Assembly: GCA_011772275.1 (NCBI GenBank) | Contig: WVZU01000397.1 | Span: 1 to 10,935 of the forward strand | From: Planctomycetales bacterium | GTDB lineage: Bacteria > Planctomycetota > Planctomycetia > Pirellulales > UBA7805 | DNA: 10,935 nucleotides | Direction: 5' to 3' | Part shown: in pieces, positions 5,253 through 10,935 of the stretch | How positions within the stretch are numbered: position 1 is the first letter of the stretch | Layout: each line of letters opens with the position of its first letter | Made by a program: the position numbers and the translations under genes | Notes under the pieces: model-generated | What the model was told of the DNA's origin: nothing | Databases searched by the model: none | What the model saw: the letters and a program-made list of their open reading frames with translations, nothing else

Positions 5253-5708
5253 TGCGTGTCGTTCTCGATACCAATATCCTCGTACGAGCAACGAAAAACG
5301 CGGCGGGGCCAGCTCGAGCATTGCTTCGAGAGTTCGAATCGGACCAACACAACTTGACAGTGACCAATGCCATTCTCATCGAGCTGCTTCGTGTTTTGGA
5401 TTATCCGCGGGTACGTGCAATACATGGCCTTCGTGACGAAGAGTGTCAGCAGTACGTACAATCGCTGCACGATGCGTCTGAGTTCGTAGCATTGGCGACG
5501 GAGCCATCCCCAGTTTCGCCCGATCCGGACGATGATCCGGTGGTCCAAACTGCAATTCAGGGAAAAGGCCAACGTCTTGTGTACACTCGATCGGCATTTG
5601 CGGAGGCAAGATGTCCGAGAATATTGCGAACGCCGCGGCATCCAAATCCTGACTGATGTGGAGCTTTTGGAAAACCTTCGTGGCGAAGATCCGAACGCCA
5701 AGGATTAA
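5252..5708 (+). pseudogene. PIN-domain toxin, disrupted by a one-base frameshift
   Basis: Residues 1-105 read as a PIN-domain ribonuclease toxin: LDTN with catalytic D6, the second acid at E44 (ILIEL), and the third acid cluster SPDPDDDPV (D91-D95). The uninterrupted frame continues to 5656 as unrelated sequence (GQRLVYTRS...). Moving one base forward after about 5567 restores the family ending: ANVLCTLDRHL with the fourth catalytic acid, then EYCERRGIQILTDVELLENL, to the TAA at 5706-5708. The intact protein would have about 151 residues, normal for the family. The extra base lies in GGAAAAGG (5561-5568), two short homopolymers, so it may be a real mutation or a sequencing error. As it stands the product lacks the last acid and the final strand and helix, and should be inactive. 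The antitoxin upstream is intact and overlaps the start by one base. Confidence 0.85.
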
Positions 5709-5765
5709 GACTGGATAAGTTCTTTTATCGGAATTTAATCCGGTCATGTTGTCGATCTGGGCGTC

Positions 5766-5912
5766 ATGCCGTTGAGGGAATTGCTCAAAGGTTCTTTGGA
5801 CAAATTGGCTGGCATCTTCACGCACGCCTGCGCGCGTAATGAATATTCGGATGACATTAAGTCTTTTCATATGTTGAAAAAACGCTTAGCACGTTACGCG
5901 CTTACAGTATGA
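5766..5912 (+). CDS. Small hypothetical ORF (48 aa), doubtful
   Basis: An ATG-initiated frame (MPLRELLKGSLDKLAGIF...) encodes a helical, basic peptide with no recognised domain. The frame is open from 5739. The stop codon overlaps the next ATG in an ATGA arrangement (5909-5912), as seen in translationally coupled genes. There is no convincing ribosome binding site. It could be a real small gene, the tail of a decayed one, or chance. Confidence 0.25.
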   Translation: MPLRELLKGSLDKLAGIFTHACARNEYSDDIKSFHMLKKRLARYALTV

Positions 5913-6043
5913 TGACCGCACCAGGCGCGCCCAAAGCCCGATACTATGATCCCACTCGAGGACGATTCATCGGCAGGGACAAAAATGGAAAAAAGGACGG
6001 GTACCGAACCTGTTTCATTTTTGTTTCGCAACGCGGCCGGTAA
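5909..6043 (+). pseudogene. RHS-repeat core fragment (gene remnant)
   Basis: In this 44-codon frame, residues 11-24 read RYYDPTRGRFIGRD, a close match to the conserved signature near the end of the RHS/YD-repeat core (typically RYYDPxxGRFxSxDP), the border after which variable toxin tips begin. Intact RHS proteins have many hundreds of residues of YD repeats before this point; only about ten residues precede it here, and the sequence after RD (KNGKKDGYRTCF...) does not continue the usual P-I-G/NLYRY pattern. I read it as debris of an RHS gene or of a displaced tip cassette. The match is short, so coincidence is possible but unlikely. Confidence 0.55.
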
Positions 6044-6051
6044 CCAGCGCG

Positions 6052-6088
6052 AAAAAAAACCGCACGATACCTGGACGGGATCGTGCGG
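6052..6088 (-). terminator. Intrinsic terminator of the HU-like gene
   Basis: On the minus strand CCGCACGAT (6088-6080) and ATCGTGCGG (6068-6060) form a perfect 9-bp GC-rich stem with an 11-nt loop, followed directly by eight Ts (6059-6052). It begins 30 bases past the HU-like stop codon, a textbook rho-independent terminator. Confidence 0.9.
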
Positions 6089-6118
6089 TCTACCCAATGG
6101 CATCTGGCGCCCGAAGAC

Positions 6119-6436
6119 CTAGACCATATCCTTCAGGTTCTTCAAAGCGCGGACCTTGATCTTTGTCGAGGCCGGTTTGGCGGGACGCGTTTGAGTTTCG
6201 CCGGTGAACGGGTTCCGCCAGTTCGGTTCAGCCGGCCGTGCCGGCACCTTCTTCCGCTCAACCTTGACCAGCCCCGGAATGGTGAACATTCCAGGACCGC
6301 GGTTGCTGAGCGCTTTGCGAATCTGTTCGGCGAGTGCGTCCATGACCGCCGCCACGTCCTTCTTGGAGAGGTCCGTCGATTCGGCGATCGCATTGAGGAC
6401 TTCTGTCTTGGTGGGGGGTTTCTTCTTAATTGCCAT
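6119..6436 (-). CDS. HU-family DNA-binding protein
   Basis: The 105-residue basic protein has the HU/IHF layout. N-terminal helices at about 7-44 (TKTEVLNAIAESTDLSKKDV, AVMDALAEQIRKALSN) form the dimer body. The PGMFTIPGL turn and strand (48-56) come next. The DNA-binding beta-arm has the RNPFTGE tip (73-79; classical HU has RNPQTGE), with the intercalating-proline position kept. A C-terminal helix (RALKNLKDMV) closes the domain. It is about 15 residues longer than E. coli HU: a lysine-rich start and a KKVPARPAEPNW insertion before the arm, typical of planctomycete HU-like proteins as I know them. It should bend and compact DNA as a dimer in the nucleoid. The start is fixed by a strong AAGGAGGA (6454-6447) ten bases upstream. 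A monocistronic transcript is likely, given the clear terminator. Confidence 0.93.
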   Translation of the reverse strand: MAIKKKPPTKTEVLNAIAESTDLSKKDVAAVMDALAEQIRKALSNRGPGMFTIPGLVKVERKKVPARPAEPNWRNPFTGETQTRPAKPASTKIKVRALKNLKDMV

Positions 6437-6572
6437 TGCGATTCATTCCTCCTTGCAATGTAGGTGAAAATGGAAATTGTCCGTCCGCTGGCCACAGGCA
6501 AAACCTTGCCAGAAGCGATGATTGAACGGCAAGCGGCGGAAAATTACAACCCATAAAACGAAATAAACCCTG

Positions 6573-6601
6573 AAAAAAGGGCCCAAATCGCTCTCCGGCC
6601 C
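6573..6601 (-). terminator. Terminator-like hairpin in the HU upstream region
   Basis: On the minus strand GGGCC (6601-6597) and GGCCC (6583-6579) can pair across a 13-nt loop, directly followed by TTTTTT (6578-6573). The stem is only five G-C pairs. It would stop transcripts entering from the right, or attenuate an HU transcript starting farther upstream. Confidence 0.3.
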
Positions 6602-6716
6602 CCGGCCACCGCCGGGCAACCAATCGACACAGGTCAATCGGACACCGCAGCGGCGGTGCGGGTTGGTCCGTCGTTGGTGGCGTCCTCCTCGGTCCGCCGG
6701 GCGGCGACTGTTTTTC

Positions 6717-6745
6717 TTGTCATTCTGCGCCGCGGCTTGTAAAAT
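6717..6745 (+). promoter_or_regulatory. Sigma-70-type promoter for the PQQ/TPR gene
   Basis: TTGTCA (6717-6722) and TAAAAT (6740-6745) each match five of six consensus bases and are separated by exactly 17 bp. A start near 6752 would give a leader of about 150 nt before the ATG at 6902. No competing gene lies between. Confidence 0.6.
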
Positions 6746-6901
6746 ATTTCAGTGTAAAAGGTTATGGCTCACCAGCATCTCGCCGGTGGCAGTCGGGTTG
6801 AGCTTTTCGCTCGCCGGGCCACCCGGGGCCTGGCGGGTTGCGGTGCTGGCTGAGGGGCTGGTCGAGTGAGCGGAAGGGTCCCTTGTCCTGGGTCGAGAAA
6901 A

Positions 6902-9900
6902 ATGTTGCCGCGTGGGAATCGAATCATGGCTGGGCCTAGTCCGAGGATCCGCTGTTTGCCGCTGGCCCTGGTGGTCCTGGGGTCGGTGTTGCTGGACCTT
7001 CCCGCCACGTCGACCGCTGCTGAGCCAGAGACGTTGCGGCTGAGCGAGCCGGTATTTTTGCCGCCGGACCACCGTCTGGTCCGCATGCTCCAGACCGCCG
7101 ACAAGTTACTAAAGCAGAATCGTTACAGCGAGGCTACCCGCGCGTTGGCTCGGATTTTGAACGCCAAAGAAGACTTTTTCGTGGCGGCCGGGACCCGGCC
7201 CGGCGCGGCCCACAAAGGTTACAACTTCCGCAGTTTAAAAAACCAGGCGCATCGCCGCCTCGACCAGTTACCGCCGCAGGCTCGCAAATCGTACGAGTTG
7301 CAGTTTGGGATCACTGCCGAGCGGTTGTTGAATCGCGCGGTAGCTGAGGGGGACACGGAGGGGATTGCGGAAGTCACGCGGCGCTATTTTCATACGGCGG
7401 CCGGTTATCGGGCCATGATGTTGCTGGGGCAATACCACATGGATCAAGGGCGGGCGCTGGGTGCGGCGCTATGCTTTGAACGTGTCTACCAAAGTCAGGC
7501 GCGGGGGCAGTTCGAACCGGGGTTGTCGCTGCTGCTGGCGTCCTGCTGGCTACGGGCGGGGGAAATCGATGAGGCCCAACAGGTACTGACGCGTCTGAAA
7601 GAGCTTGATCCCCGGGCAACTTTCCAGATCGGCGGCCGGACGGTTCGCTTTTACGAGCACGATGATCAAGCGTTGGACTGGCTGGCAGAGGTCATGGGCA
7701 AGGCGAGGCACATGCTGGCGGGTCGCACGTCGAATTGGCTGATGTTTCGCGGCAATCCGGCTCGAGCGGCCCAGAGCGACGGGGGCCTGCCCCTGCTGGT
7801 CCGCCCCCGCTGGACACAACGCGTTGCCCGCGACAGCGATGCGGAAAAATTATTTGCAACTTCGCACCAACAATTTGCCGATGATCTGGTCCCTGCCCTG
7901 CCCACGTTCCAGCCGTTGGCCATGAACGACCTGGTGTTGATGCGCGGGCCGGGGCGACTGGCTGCCGTCGATTTCCGTACGGGGAAACTGATCTGGATGG
8001 TCGAGGCGGATCGTGCGGATGTTGCTGGGCGTGACGAGCGGGCGGTGCGCGACGCGAACCCTCAGCTGGAAAACAATCGACTGCAGCAGCAAGCCTGGAT
8101 TGACAACACGTACTCTTCGCTCAGCAGCGACGGAGAACACGTCTACATCCTGGAGGATTTCCACCGTCCCCACGACAGCCAGCTGACGGTCGATCGTACG
8201 GGTCGGCGGAAGTGGCACCAGAGCGATTCCCACAACGTATTGGCTGCTTACGACATCCAGCACAGCCAGGGAAAACGGGTCTGGTCGGTCGGCGGTCCGA
8301 CCGAAGGCGACCCCCAGCTGGCCGAGGCTTTTTTCCTCGGCCCACCCCTGGCCATGCAAGGCCGCCTGTACGTGATTGCTGAACTGGAAGAAGAAGCGCG
8401 TTTGGTGGTGCTGGAAGCCGCCAGCGGCAAACTGCTCTGGTCACAGCAACTGGCCGTGGCGCCGCAATCCCAGCGCCAGCCAAGTCTCCACCGCTTGGCA
8501 GGCATCAGTCCCTCGTATGCCGAAGGCGTCTTGATTTGTCCCACCGGTGTCGGCGCGGTGGTCGCCGTCGACCTGACCACCCGCAGTCTGCTGTGGGGTT
8601 ACCAGTACCCCGATCCGCACGAACACGGCGTATTCCGCCGTGGTTGGGGGATGCGACGCCAGGCGGTCCCGGTCAAGGCGGGGGAAACCTGGGCCGACGG
8701 TTGCGCGGTCATCTCCGGTGGCCGGCTGGTGATTACGCCGGCGGAATCAAAGCAAATGCATTGCCTTTCGCTGACCAACGGCGAACTGCATTGGCGGATC
8801 GATCGTGACAATGACGACCTGTTGTACCTGGCCTGTATTCACGACGCGACTGCGGTGATAGTCGGCAAGCAAAAACTGACCGCCATCAACATGGTGACGG
8901 GCAAGGTAGCCGACGGTTGGCCGTTGGAATTGCCCCGCGACGCTATTCCCAGTGGGCGAGGTTACTACAGTGGGGGCCACTATTTTCTGCCGCTGAACCT
9001 GGCCGGCAGCGGCGAGCTCGCTAAAATCCGGCTCGACAAACCCGCGATCGTCCAACGGGTACCGAGCCACGACGGGACGATCCTGGGCAACCTGGTCTGC
9101 TACGGCGGGCAGATCCTTTCGCAAAACGTCGATCGCTTGCAGGTCTACTATCAAGTCCAGCCGCTGCAAGAAAAGGTGGCTCAAGTCGTGCAGGACGACC
9201 CGCAGAACATTTGGGCCATGCTGCGCCAGGGCGAGCTGCTGGTCAGCGGGGGCAAGACGGGCGAAGCGGTGCGGCGTTTTCGTCAAGCCTACCAGCGGGC
9301 TTCTGCCCGGGCCGCGGCTGAGGAACCCGCCTTGGACGAGCTGGTCCGCGACACGGCGGTCGCTCACCAGCTGGAGGCCCGCAAGCTGTTGCTGTCCAGC
9401 ATGCTGGCGAATCTGCGCAGCGACTTCGCCGCTCACCGCACCACGATCGACGAAATCAAGTCCCTGATCCGTTCGCCGGCCGACGAAACGGAATTTCTTC
9501 GAGTGCGGGCCGCTGGGCATGAAAAGCTGGGCGAGTACGGGGAGGCGGCGGCCGCCTATTTCCAACTGGTCGACTCCGCCAGGCATACCCAGGCGTTTGT
9601 CTCGGTCGAACGGTTCCACACCGTCCGCCTGGACCGTTGGCTGCGGGCGCGGATCGAACATGTCTCGGCCCAGCTGCCCGAGGACGGCCGCCAGTTCCTA
9701 AACGATCAGCTGCAGCGACGTCGCACCGAGGCCCTCCAGGACGGGTCGCCGGACGCCCTGCGGCGTTTCACTCAGCTGTTCGGGAACTTGCCTTCAGCCG
9801 AACCGGTCAAGCATGCGTGGGCGAACAAATTGGAGGCGGAAGGGAACGAGTTTGAACTCTTGATGCTGTTGCAGGAACTGTCCAAATCGCCGACGCCCGC

Positions 9901-10935
9901 GATCCGCCGCGAAGCGATCGCTCGGCTGGCACGGCTGTTTCATGCCCGCAAGTTTCACCGCGAAGCGGCTCATTATTACCAGCAGTTGAGGAGAGAGTTT
10001 GCCGAGCAAATTTGCTATGACGGCAAGACAGGCCGGCAGCTGTACGATGCTCTGCCGGAATCGAGCCGCGTGCGACAGCCCCTGCGACCGTCGTGGCCGA
10101 TGACCAAGCCCAGGATCGAAGCCGGCCCCCGCAGCAACCGCAGTAACCTTCGTTATTCCCTTGCCACCCCCCTGTTCATGCTCAGCCATCGCAACCGGTT
10201 GCAGGACCCGATGATGGCGATGATTTCCCAGCATCATCGCCCGCAACTGGCTGGCCAGGACGGCCACGGCAGGCTGCAGTGGACAGTTTCTTTGCAGCAG
10301 GGGGGCAACGAGAGCATGCTGAGGGTCAACAGCGGATTCAGTTGCGGCCGCAGCGACGGCCCCCTGCTGGTGGCGGTGATCGGCAATCAAGTCGTGGCCG
10401 TCAATACGCTCAAGTTGCGGGACGGCGACGACGGTACCGCCGTGCTCTGGCGGGAGAACCTGGTGCCGACCCCGACCAGCCTCCAGATCCCCCGGCATCC
10501 CATGCACCGCGGCGGGGAACGGCCGCCGTGGGGGGATGAGTTGCGCAGTACCGGCAAGCACCCCCGCCTGATGGCCCGCCTGGGCCCGATCACGCCGGGA
10601 GGGGTCAGCTACATCCGGAATCGCGACCTGGTCTCGGTGGACCCCTATTCCAATGAGCAGATCTGGCGCTATCGCGGCGTCGATCTGCGGGCGGCCATTT
10701 TTGGGGACGAGCAATACGTGCTGGTCGCGGCGCACGACGTCGACAACGCAAGAATATTTTCGGCCACCGACGGCACGTTGTTACATACCGTCCAGCTGCC
10801 GCCGCAGGAAGCCCGCTGGACGTACGTCGGCCGCAAGATCCTCACCTGGCGGAAAAAAGAGCCGCGGAAAAAAACGGCCCCCCACGTGGCAATGTACGAT
10901 CCACTGCACGAAAAAGACGATTGGACCTGGGATCT
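6902..10935 (+). CDS. Large exported PQQ-like beta-propeller / TPR-like repeat protein (3' end outside window)
   Basis: The frame is open from 6902 to the window end, more than 1,340 residues, with no stop. A signal peptide is visible: basic residues up to R17, a hydrophobic core at 19-31 (LPLALVVLGSVLL) and a likely cut after TSTAA (about 40), with no lipobox cysteine. Helical TPR-like sequence follows (about 59-90, NRYSEATRALARIL; 165-235). PQQ-like propeller blades come next (about 343-680), marked by repeats such as AAVDFRTGKLIW, VVLEAASGKLLW, VAVDLTTRSLLW and CLSLTNGELHW. A long second helical region (about 763-1053) and a second blade set (about 1115-1344, e.g. VSVDPYSNEQIWRY) follow. 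Such proteins are common in planctomycetes, act outside the cytoplasm and probably scaffold protein complexes; BamB is a smaller relative in fold. No catalytic PQQ-dehydrogenase residues are evident, so an enzyme role is not claimed. ATG 6926 is a possible alternative start with a shorter signal-peptide n-region; neither has a clear Shine-Dalgarno. Confidence 0.88.
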   Translation, partial: MLPRGNRIMAGPSPRIRCLPLALVVLGSVLLDLPATSTAAEPETLRLSEPVFLPPDHRLVRMLQTADKLLKQNRYSEATRALARILNAKEDFFVAAGTRPGAAHKGYNFRSLKNQAHRRLDQLPPQARKSYELQFGITAERLLNRAVAEGDTEGIAEVTRRYFHTAAGYRAMMLLGQYHMDQGRALGAALCFERVYQSQARGQFEPGLSLLLASCWLRAGEIDEAQQVLTRLKELDPRATFQIGGRTVRFYEHDDQALDWLAEVMGKARHMLAGRTSNWLMFRGNPARAAQSDGGLPLLVRPRWTQRVARDSDAEKLFATSHQQFADDLVPALPTFQPLAMNDLVLMRGPGRLAAVDFRTGKLIWMVEADRADVAGRDERAVRDANPQLENNRLQQQAWIDNTYSSLSSDGEHVYILEDFHRPHDSQLTVDRTGRRKWHQSDSHNVLAAYDIQHSQGKRVWSVGGPTEGDPQLAEAFFLGPPLAMQGRLYVIAELEEEARLVVLEAASGKLLWSQQLAVAPQSQRQPSLHRLAGISPSYAEGVLICPTGVGAVVAVDLTTRSLLWGYQYPDPHEHGVFRRGWGMRRQAVPVKAGETWADGCAVISGGRLVITPAESKQMHCLSLTNGELHWRIDRDNDDLLYLACIHDATAVIVGKQKLTAINMVTGKVADGWPLELPRDAIPSGRGYYSGGHYFLPLNLAGSGELAKIRLDKPAIVQRVPSHDGTILGNLVCYGGQILSQNVDRLQVYYQVQPLQEKVAQVVQDDPQNIWAMLRQGELLVSGGKTGEAVRRFRQAYQRASARAAAEEPALDELVRDTAVAHQLEARKLLLSSMLANLRSDFAAHRTTIDEIKSLIRSPADETEFLRVRAAGHEKLGEYGEAAAAYFQLVDSARHTQAFVSVERFHTVRLDRWLRARIEHVSAQLPEDGRQFLNDQLQRRRTEALQDGSPDALRRFTQLFGNLPSAEPVKHAWANKLEAEGNEFELLMLLQELSKSPTPAIRREAIARLARLFHARKFHREAAHYYQQLRREFAEQICYDGKTGRQLYDALPESSRVRQPLRPSWPMTKPRIEAGPRSNRSNLRYSLATPLFMLSHRNRLQDPMMAMISQHHRPQLAGQDGHGRLQWTVSLQQGGNESMLRVNSGFSCGRSDGPLLVAVIGNQVVAVNTLKLRDGDDGTAVLWRENLVPTPTSLQIPRHPMHRGGERPPWGDELRSTGKHPRLMARLGPITPGGVSYIRNRDLVSVDPYSNEQIWRYRGVDLRAAIFGDEQYVLVAAHDVDNARIFSATDGTLLHTVQLPPQEARWTYVGRKILTWRKKEPRKKTAPHVAMYDPLHEKDDWTWD

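Larger units (their letters stand above)
5709..6118. other. Intergenic stretch with gene debris and a terminator
   Basis: Apart from the two small coupled reading frames (5766-5912, 5909-6043) and the HU terminator (6052-6088), nothing is identifiable. The sequence between about 5709 and 5900 is richer in A and T than the flanking genes, as expected of decaying or acquired DNA. Minus-strand open frames across this part lack recognisable domains. Confidence 0.5.
6437..6901. other. Divergent intergenic region between HU-like and PQQ/TPR genes
   Basis: This 465-bp stretch contains the HU ribosome binding site (6447-6454) and a weak minus-strand promoter candidate, TTGTAA (6549-6544) and TTCAAT (6526-6521) with a 17-bp spacer. 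Three GC-rich hairpins are visible: 6579-6601 (GGGCC/GGCCC, followed by T6 on the minus strand), 6601-6616 (CCCGGC-CACC-GCCGGG) and 6643-6658 (CACCGC-AGCG-GCGGTG). A strong plus-strand promoter lies at 6717-6745. The 68-codon frame at 6663-6869 shows no domain and overlaps the promoter; I do not call it. Confidence 0.55.

Noticed and set aside
5561..5568. Programmed frameshift in the toxin as the default explanation
   Set aside because: The needed shift is +1 and GGAAAAGG is not a known +1 recoding signal; no stop codon or stimulatory element sits at the site. Mutation or sequencing error is simpler.
5376..5870. 164-codon minus-strand ORF across the toxin end
   Set aside because: It is antisense to the PIN toxin frames and shows no domain.
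6663..6869. 68-codon plus-strand ORF before the PQQ/TPR gene
   Set aside because: It overlaps a good promoter, lacks a ribosome binding site and has no recognisable features.
9794..10735. 313-codon and other long minus-strand ORFs inside the PQQ/TPR gene
   Set aside because: Antisense shadows in GC-rich coding DNA; the plus frame is continuous and shows repeated propeller motifs.

Overview
The window looks like a chromosomal segment from a planctomycete, most likely of the Rhodopirellula/Pirellula type. No single marker proves this. The signs are: a free-standing RNA polymerase alpha C-terminal-domain protein, an HU-like protein with the PGMFTIPGL core and a basic KPA-rich C-terminus, a very large exported PQQ-propeller/TPR protein, weak Shine-Dalgarno signals on most genes, high GC in the genes, and intergenic GC-rich hairpins with a TAAA/TTTA loop. 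No tRNA, rRNA, CRISPR array or intact transposase gene was seen.

Layout, left to right. Positions 1-83 carry one copy of an ~83-bp dispersed repeat; its inverted partner is at 4547-4629. A small alpha-CTD-like gene (107-400, minus) is transcribed away from a UvrD/PcrA-type DNA helicase (770-3061, plus). The space between them holds two abutting perfect palindromes. After the helicase comes a 248-bp spacer built from short degenerate repeats, then a DUF456-like membrane protein (3310-3852). From 3853 to 4973 there is a 1.1-kb gene-poor stretch: a possible broken membrane-protein gene, unassigned lower-GC sequence, the inverted repeat copy, and a cluster of REP-like hairpins.

The hairpin cluster leads into a type II toxin-antitoxin pair. 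The antitoxin-like gene (4974-5252) is intact. The PIN-domain toxin (5252-5708) carries a one-base frameshift that removes its last catalytic acid and C-terminal third. Beyond it are two tiny coupled reading frames (5766-6043), the second bearing an RHS-core signature, so this is probably gene debris. The strip 4547-6043 reads as a small island of repeats and decaying accessory genes between housekeeping genes.

An HU-family DNA-binding protein (6119-6436, minus) follows, with a strong Shine-Dalgarno and a clear intrinsic terminator. Across a 465-bp divergent intergenic region with a good sigma-70-type promoter (6717-6745) starts a large exported protein (6902 to beyond the window end) with helical TPR-like repeats and PQQ-like beta-propeller blades.

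There is no obvious multi-gene operon apart from the toxin-antitoxin pair. The genes fall into three themes: nucleic-acid transactions (alpha-CTD, PcrA, HU), envelope proteins (DUF456, PQQ/TPR protein) and selfish or decaying elements (repeats, TA, RHS relic). I did not find a clear new multi-gene system. The best leads are the orphan alpha-CTD with its palindromic leader, the hairpin family with covarying stems and constant loop, and the frameshifted toxin beside an intact antitoxin.
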